Assembly (NCBI GenBank): GCA_023251395.1
Contig: JAHEYW010000003.1
Coordinates: 14,527-46,647, forward strand
Source: Bacteroidales bacterium
GTDB taxonomy: Bacteria; Bacteroidota; Bacteroidia; Bacteroidales; VadinHA17
Reading direction: 5' to 3'
Length of the DNA: 32,121 nt
Shown: positions 25,402-32,121 of the stretch, piece by piece
Numbering within the stretch: position 1 is the first letter of the stretch
How the letters are laid out: every line of letters begins with the position of its first letter
Position numbers and translations under genes: made by a program
Notes under the pieces: generated by a model
What the model was told of the DNA's origin: nothing
Seen by the model: the letters and a program-made list of their open reading frames with translations, nothing else
Databases searched by the model: none

Positions 25402-26982
25402 ATGGCAAATATCAAACCAGCAGAAGTATCAAAGATCCTCAAACAACAGCTTGAAGGTGTTCAGACTGGCGTGGAATTGGAAGAAGTCGGTACAGTCCTT
25501 CAGGTGGGAGACGGAATTGCACGTATCTACGGGCTGTCAAATGTACAGTCGAACGAACTCATCGAGTTTGAAAATGGTATCGAAGCAATTGTGCTCAACC
25601 TTGAGGAAGATAATATTGGTGCTGTTCTCCTTGGCCCGACAGAAGAAATAAGCGAAGGAGACATTGTTAAGAGAACAGGCAGAATTGCTTCAATAATGGT
25701 TGGAGAAGGGCTGCTTGGCAGAGTTATTGCACCTACTGGTCAGCCTCTTGATGGTAAAGGGCCGATCACCGGCGAACTTTTTGAGATGCCGTTTGAAAGA
25801 AAAGCTCCCGGTGTTATTTATCGCCAGCCGGTGAAACAACCTGTTCAGACCGGAATAAAAGCCATCGATGCAATGATCCCGATCGGCAGGGGACAGCGTG
25901 AGCTTATTATCGGAGACCGCCAGACAGGAAAGACAGCTATTGCTATTGATACAATTATAAATCAGCGTAGCAATTACGAAAAAGGGAAACCGGTATATTG
26001 TATCTATGTGGCCATTGGCCAGAAAGGTTCAACTGTTGCAAATATTGCAGCCACCCTTGAAACACATGGTGCCCTGAAATATACAACAATAGTTCTTGCA
26101 ACAGCATCAGACCCGGCTGCCTCACAGTTCTATGCCCCGTTTGCCGGTGCTGCAATAGGTGAGTTCTTCCGCGATACTGGCCGCGACGCGCTGATAATAT
26201 ATGACGACCTTTCCAAACAGGCTGTTTCATACAGGGAAGTTTCCCTCCTGCTTCGCCGTCCACCAGGACGTGAAGCATATCCGGGTGACGTATTCTATCT
26301 TCACTCACGCCTGCTGGAAAGAGCAGCCAAGATCATTGAATCTGATGACGTTGCAAAACAGATGAACGACCTTCCTGAATCAATAAGACACATGGTTAAA
26401 GGTGGTGGTTCACTCACAGCTCTTCCAATTATTGAAACACAGGCAGGTGACGTATCAGCGTATATTCCAACAAACGTGATCTCAATAACCGATGGTCAGA
26501 TATTCCTTGAATCAGGCTTGTTCAATGCAGGCGTTCGTCCTGCGATCAACGTTGGTATTTCTGTATCAAGGGTAGGAGGAAATGCACAGATAAAGGCGAT
26601 GAAGAAAATTGCCGGTACCCTGAAGGTTGACCAGGCTCAGTATCGGGAACTGGAAGCATTTTCAAAATTTGGTTCTGACCTCGATGCAACTACACTTGGC
26701 ATCCTTGACAAAGGAGCAAAGAACGTTGAGATACTTAAACAAAAACAGTATTCTCCGGTCCCGGTTGAAAAACAGATTGCAATAATCTACTGTGGTACAA
26801 AAGGGTTGCTGAGAGACGTTCCGATTCATAAGGTTAAGAGTTTTGAAGCAGATTTCATTGAGTTTCTGGAGCTGAAACATAAAAATGTCCTTGACTTACT
26901 TAGGGAAGGTACGCTTAACAACGAGATAACAGATACACTGGAAAAAGTAGCGGCAGAAATTGCTGCAAGATACAGGTATTAA
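25402..26982 (+). CDS. atpA: F0F1 ATP synthase subunit alpha
   Basis: [63 protein letters not shown]. Confidence 0.98.
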   Translation: MANIKPAEVSKILKQQLEGVQTGVELEEVGTVLQVGDGIARIYGLSNVQSNELIEFENGIEAIVLNLEEDNIGAVLLGPTEEISEGDIVKRTGRIASIMVGEGLLGRVIAPTGQPLDGKGPITGELFEMPFERKAPGVIYRQPVKQPVQTGIKAIDAMIPIGRGQRELIIGDRQTGKTAIAIDTIINQRSNYEKGKPVYCIYVAIGQKGSTVANIAATLETHGALKYTTIVLATASDPAASQFYAPFAGAAIGEFFRDTGRDALIIYDDLSKQAVSYREVSLLLRRPPGREAYPGDVFYLHSRLLERAAKIIESDDVAKQMNDLPESIRHMVKGGGSLTALPIIETQAGDVSAYIPTNVISITDGQIFLESGLFNAGVRPAINVGISVSRVGGNAQIKAMKKIAGTLKVDQAQYRELEAFSKFGSDLDATTLGILDKGAKNVEILKQKQYSPVPVEKQIAIIYCGTKGLLRDVPIHKVKSFEADFIEFLELKHKNVLDLLREGTLNNEITDTLEKVAAEIAARYRY

Positions 26983-27013
26983 TTACCGGAATTACTGAAC
27001 AAAAAGCTGGTTA

Positions 27014-27898
27014 ATGGCTAATTTAAAGATAATAAGGACCAGGATAGCGTCTGTAAAATCCACAAGGCAGATTACCTCGGCAATGAAGATGGTTTCTGCA
27101 GCCAAATTACGCAAGGCTCAGGACAAGATCGTCAGGCTGAGACCATATGCCAACAAGCTGCATGAGATACTTGTGGGTGTTTCACAAAGCCTTGTTGATG
27201 TTGAGGAAGATAATATCTATGGAAAAAAGAGAGATCCCGAAAAGGTCCTGATCATTATGATCACTTCGAACAGGGGACTCTGCGGAGGCTTTAATTCGAA
27301 TGTGGTCAAAGAAACGCGAAGAATAGTTGCGGATAAGTATCATAAACAGGCTTCCAAAGGCAATCTATGGTTTATGGCTATCGGGAAGAAAGGATTCGAA
27401 TTCCTTCGCCAGCAAAAGCTTAATATTCTTGAAGAACATAACCAGGTTTTCAATAATCTCACTTTTTCAAATGTATCCGTAATTGCAGAAAAAGTGATGG
27501 AAAATTTTGTTTCAGGTAAATTTGACAGGGTAGATATTGTCTATAACCAGTTCAAAAATGCTGCGGTACAGAATCTGACAAATGAACCATTCCTTCCTGT
27601 TGAAACAGCTCCGGCTGATCAGAAAACTGTGACGGTGGCAGATTACATTTATGAACCCACAAAAGAGGAAATTGTTAAGGAGCTTATTCCCAAATCCATA
27701 AAAATTCAGTTCTATAAAGCAGTTCTTGATTCGTGGGTAGCTGAACACGGAGCAAGGATGACGGCAATGCACAAGGCGACAGACAATGCTACCCAAATGA
27801 TCAAAGAACTCACACTGCAATATAACAAGGCACGGCAGGCCTCAATTACCAACCAGATCCTTGAAGTTGTCAGTGGTGCTGAGGCTCTTAAAGGATAG
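27014..27898 (+). CDS. atpG: F0F1 ATP synthase subunit gamma
   Basis: MANLKIIRTRIASVKSTRQITSAMKMVSAAKLRKAQ; SNRGLCGGFNSN; C-terminal QASITNQILEVVSGAEAL. Confidence 0.97.
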   Translation: MANLKIIRTRIASVKSTRQITSAMKMVSAAKLRKAQDKIVRLRPYANKLHEILVGVSQSLVDVEEDNIYGKKRDPEKVLIIMITSNRGLCGGFNSNVVKETRRIVADKYHKQASKGNLWFMAIGKKGFEFLRQQKLNILEEHNQVFNNLTFSNVSVIAEKVMENFVSGKFDRVDIVYNQFKNAAVQNLTNEPFLPVETAPADQKTVTVADYIYEPTKEEIVKELIPKSIKIQFYKAVLDSWVAEHGARMTAMHKATDNATQMIKELTLQYNKARQASITNQILEVVSGAEALKG

Positions 27899-27937
27899 CA
27901 GACCGATATAGTCTTTATTCTGAAAAATACCCTCTTT

Positions 27938-28912
27938 ATGTATACTAAACCTGAACTAAAGGAATTGATAGAGAAGGCGTTGGTCAATCTTTCAATTGAT
28001 GATGAGGCTGAGAGACTTACAGCACCAATAAGATATTTCCTTTCAATTGGAGGTAAACGCCTGCGCCCGGTGATCACCCTCTTATCCTGCAATATTTTTT
28101 CCGATAAGGTTGATGGTGCCATTCTTCCTGCATTAGGAGTAGAGGTATTTCATAACTTCACACTTGTACACGATGACATTATGGACAATGCCTCCCTTAG
28201 AAGAAACCTTCCGACAGTTCATACCAAATGGGGAAATAACCAGGCAATTCTTTCCGGAGATGTCATGGCATTTATAGCCAATGACTGTTTCCTTCAGACT
28301 CCTTCCAATGTCCTTTCAAAGGTCTTCACCACATTTAACAGGGCGGCAGTGCAGGTCTGTATCGGACAGCAGCTTGATATGGATTTTGAAAAGAGCCAGG
28401 TGATTTCTCATGAAGAATACCTGCGCATGATTGAACTGAAAACAGCAGTTCTTCTTGCAGCTTCAGCCAAAATAGGCGGTATAATTGGAGGTGCCGGGGA
28501 AAAAGATTGTGATCACCTTTATGAATTCGGCAGGAACCTCGGACTTGCATTCCAGATCCAGGATGATCTTCTGGATGTATACGGGGATGTTAATGTTTTT
28601 GGTAAAATATCCGGAGGTGATATTGTCACAAATAAAAAAACCTTTCTGCTGGTAAAGGCTTTGGAAACAGCAGGCGGCAGCACATTGAAAAAGCTGCAGG
28701 AGACAATTGCTTTAAAGGAATTTGAACCTGCAGAAAAGATCAAAGCAGTTGTTGAGATCTATAACGAGCTGAAAATCAAGTCACATACAGAGATCCTTGC
28801 AGAAGATTATATTTCATCCGCAATAGAAAATCTGGAGAAGGTAAGTGCTGAAAAGGAAAGGAAAAAAGAGTTGCTTCAGGTTGCTACCTCTCTGAGTGGC
28901 AGGAGAAAATAA
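27938..28912 (+). CDS. Polyprenyl (isoprenyl diphosphate) synthase
   Basis: GGKRLRPVITLL; first Asp-rich motif LVHDDIMDNASLRRNLPTVH; second QIQDDLLDVYGD. Confidence 0.94.
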   Translation: MYTKPELKELIEKALVNLSIDDEAERLTAPIRYFLSIGGKRLRPVITLLSCNIFSDKVDGAILPALGVEVFHNFTLVHDDIMDNASLRRNLPTVHTKWGNNQAILSGDVMAFIANDCFLQTPSNVLSKVFTTFNRAAVQVCIGQQLDMDFEKSQVISHEEYLRMIELKTAVLLAASAKIGGIIGGAGEKDCDHLYEFGRNLGLAFQIQDDLLDVYGDVNVFGKISGGDIVTNKKTFLLVKALETAGGSTLKKLQETIALKEFEPAEKIKAVVEIYNELKIKSHTEILAEDYISSAIENLEKVSAEKERKKELLQVATSLSGRRK

Positions 28913-28916
28913 TTAT

Positions 28917-29120
28917 TCAGAATTTTACATAAAAGCTTAAACTTGTAGTTGGATAAATACTTTTAGTAACATATACATTTTCATGTGAGTCTGTTTCATA
29001 AAACGTTGTTCTCCATTGCATTATTCCGAAGTCAAATTTCTTTCCAGAAAATTGGGACCATGAGACAGTTCTGCCATTCCTATTCCCAGCCGGTGAGCTT
29101 TCCCAAATTTTAGTTTCAAA
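28917..29120 (-). pseudogene. C-terminal remnant of a beta-barrel-type protein (no start codon of its own)
   Basis: Reverse-strand frame opens after a TAA at 29121-29123 and ends in TGA (28917-28919): FETKIWESSPAGNRNGRTVSWSQFSGKKFDFGIMQWRTTFYETDSHENVYVTKSIYPTTSLSFYVKF*. Terminal Phe and alternating hydrophobic pattern typical of an OM barrel last strand. Confidence 0.5.
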
Positions 29121-29269
29121 TTAATAAAATCCGTTCAGGACATTTCCACATGAAATTTAGAATATTTCTTTGTAAGAGTCAATATTCCAGGTTGATAGCT
29201 TATAAATCTTATCAGAAAACACACATAGCTTAATCGATGAAGAAGCACTCTACTTTCAAATATCAATTG

Positions 29270-29289
29270 CCGTCGGTTTTAACCGACGG
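29270..29289. repeat. Palindrome CCGTCGGTTTTAACCGACGG (REP-like)
   Basis: 9-bp perfect arms CCGTCGGTT / AACCGACGG with 2-nt loop, just downstream of the - strand beta-barrel gene. Confidence 0.8.
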
Positions 29290-29326
29290 TTAGAGGAACT
29301 CTGCTCTACCGGACATTAGTCCCTCA

Positions 29327-29908
29327 TTATTGAACAACAATCTTCTTTGGATTAATATCAAACACCGCCCCTGCATTAATTACAAGCTGACGGTATTTCC
29401 CGGCAATAATTTTTGCTTCAGAATTGAGCGTGATTTTATCTGTGATTTTGAAGTTAAGTCCGGCACCGAAATTAAAACCGAGGGCATTATCCACACTCGG
29501 GGAAAATGTCCCGTCTTCCCATTTTATTTTAGCAACAGTTACATTTATACCGGCCAGTCCATACAGATCGAACCACCCGGGAGCGAAAAAGAGATAGTCT
29601 CCATCAATGTTGAACTGATATTCTCCTGTGCGTGTTGATTTATATGTAGACCCGATATCAGGAATCTTATTATCCCTCGGAATATAGAAAATAAAAGAAG
29701 GAGTGATCTGCAATGGTGTTTTGGTTTCAAAACCAGCTTTAAGATAAATTCCCAGCAAAGGAGACCTGTAAAGGTCCCTGTCGGCTGTCTCATTGTTATA
29801 ATGAAATCCTGACCCGGAATTCAAACCTATGCCGATCTTTGGAAACTGGCAAAGAGCGCCGGTAAGACATGTAAATAGAACAAATAATGTCAGGATAATC
29901 TTCTTCAT
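29327..29908 (-). CDS. Outer membrane beta-barrel family protein
   Basis: Signal peptide MKKIILTLFVLFTCLTGALCQFPKIGIGLNSGSGF; beta-strands; LNFKITDKITLNSEAKIIAGKYRQLVINAGAVFDI. ATG 29908 fits a signal peptide better than 29965. Confidence 0.75.
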   Translation of the reverse strand: MKKIILTLFVLFTCLTGALCQFPKIGIGLNSGSGFHYNNETADRDLYRSPLLGIYLKAGFETKTPLQITPSFIFYIPRDNKIPDIGSTYKSTRTGEYQFNIDGDYLFFAPGWFDLYGLAGINVTVAKIKWEDGTFSPSVDNALGFNFGAGLNFKITDKITLNSEAKIIAGKYRQLVINAGAVFDINPKKIVVQ

Positions 29909-30105
29909 TCCAAATAATTCTTTAACACATTCTTTAGTCCATGTTTGGGTTCCAAAAGATAACACTAATCTCCGTGAAAATATTGTCAGAGGAAGCAGAT
30001 TCTTAATTTAGCTCAATCTATTCAAAATGGAAAATGATTATAGATGTTTTTCAGTCAGGGGAACCAGAATACCTCCGGTGAGCTCGTTGCGACAAATCGG
30101 AACCC

Positions 30106-30186
30106 GGTTCTTCGCTCCACTACGTTGCGCTCAGAATGACTTCCCCTTCAAACCCACAGACTGTCATTCTGAGCAAAGAAGAATCT
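30106..30186. repeat. Inverted repeat element (GTCATTCTGAGC type)
   Basis: GCTCAGAATGAC (30129-30140) and GTCATTCTGAGC (30163-30174), a perfect 12-bp inverted pair, with imperfect flanking similarity GGTTCTTCGCTC / AAAGAAGAATCT. Confidence 0.75.
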
Positions 30187-30277
30187 GGTAACCAATAATC
30201 TAAAACTTCAAATAGTGGACTGTCATCCGGGGCTCAGCGATAAATCTCTTTGCCATATCCTGATGTTCTAAAAATCA

Positions 30278-30322
30278 ACCCTTTGTGTTCTTTGCGTTTT
30301 TCTCTTTGCGCCCTTTGTGGTT
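30278..30322. repeat. CTTTGTG/TTTGCG-rich intergenic repeat
   Basis: AACCCTTTGTGTTCTTTGCGTTTTTCTCTTTGCGCCCTTTGTGGTT: internally repeated CTTTGTG and CTTTGCG words in a noncoding gap. Confidence 0.55.
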
Positions 30323-30403
30323 TAAATGGATCTCTTTCGTTAACAATTAAGATATAATAACAATTAAATCAGACTTACTCTCTTCTTCAAATACAAAATT
30401 TAT

Positions 30404-30411
30404 TAAATTTG
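30404..30411 (+). promoter_or_regulatory. Candidate Bacteroidetes -7 promoter box TAAATTTG upstream of atpD
   Basis: Matches the TAnnTTTG consensus, 33 nt upstream of the atpD ATG in an AT-rich region; no convincing -33 element seen. Confidence 0.35.
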
Positions 30412-30437
30412 TATCTTCTGAAAAAAATATAAAATAA

Positions 30438-31952
<1,515 letters not shown>

Positions 31953-31958
31953 ATATTC

Positions 31959-32121
31959 ATGAAAATAGAAATCATAACTCCTGACAAAAAGGTCTTTGAA
32001 GGAGAAATAAAATCCGTCAGAGTACCCGGGAAAAAGGGATCTTTTCAGGTCTTGAAGGACCATGCGCCAATTGTTTCCACGCTGGAGCAGGGTCCGGTTA
32101 TTCTTGTTGATCCTTTCGGAG
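31959..32121 (+). CDS. atpC: F0F1 ATP synthase subunit epsilon (truncated by window edge)
   Basis: MKIEIITPDKKVFEGEIKSVRVPGKKGSFQVLKDHAPIVSTLEQGPVILVDPFG, 7 nt after the atpD stop; not in the ORF track. Confidence 0.92.
   Translation, partial: MKIEIITPDKKVFEGEIKSVRVPGKKGSFQVLKDHAPIVSTLEQGPVILVDPFG

Noticed and set aside
29330-29638. 102-aa + ORF antisense to the beta-barrel gene
   Set aside because: Complement of a gene with signal peptide and barrel pattern; low-complexity translation.

Overview
The window is chromosomal DNA of a Bacteroidota (Bacteroidetes)-type bacterium, judged from gene content, operon layout and intergenic repeats. Left to right it holds: the N-terminus of a sensor kinase-like protein (-, truncated); an AsmA-like protein; dipeptidase E (PepE); a ThiF/MoeB/HesA-type E1-like enzyme; an ECF sigma / anti-sigma-like / outer-membrane beta-barrel triad (-); a GH16-fold protein with three N-terminal tandem ~72-aa repeats and an apparently destroyed catalytic motif (-); a five-gene '+' operon of LolA-like protein, two MacB/LolC-type permeases, LolD-type ATPase and outer-membrane barrel; a Zn metallopeptidase; YidD; a four-gene LiaF-like/LytS/LytTR operon (-); DUF177-rpmF-plsX-fabH; bactofilin-atpZ-atpI-like; atpBEFHAG; a polyprenyl synthetase; a repeat- and remnant-rich gap with one beta-barrel gene; and atpD-atpC (atpC truncated). 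The most unusual items are the repeat-GH16 pseudo-enzyme, the putative trans-envelope ABC/LolA/barrel export operon, and the 2.5 kb interruption of the ATP synthase locus, which contains an unlisted beta-barrel C-terminal remnant and several palindromic repeats. No CRISPR array, rRNA, tRNA or intact transposon was recognised by eye.
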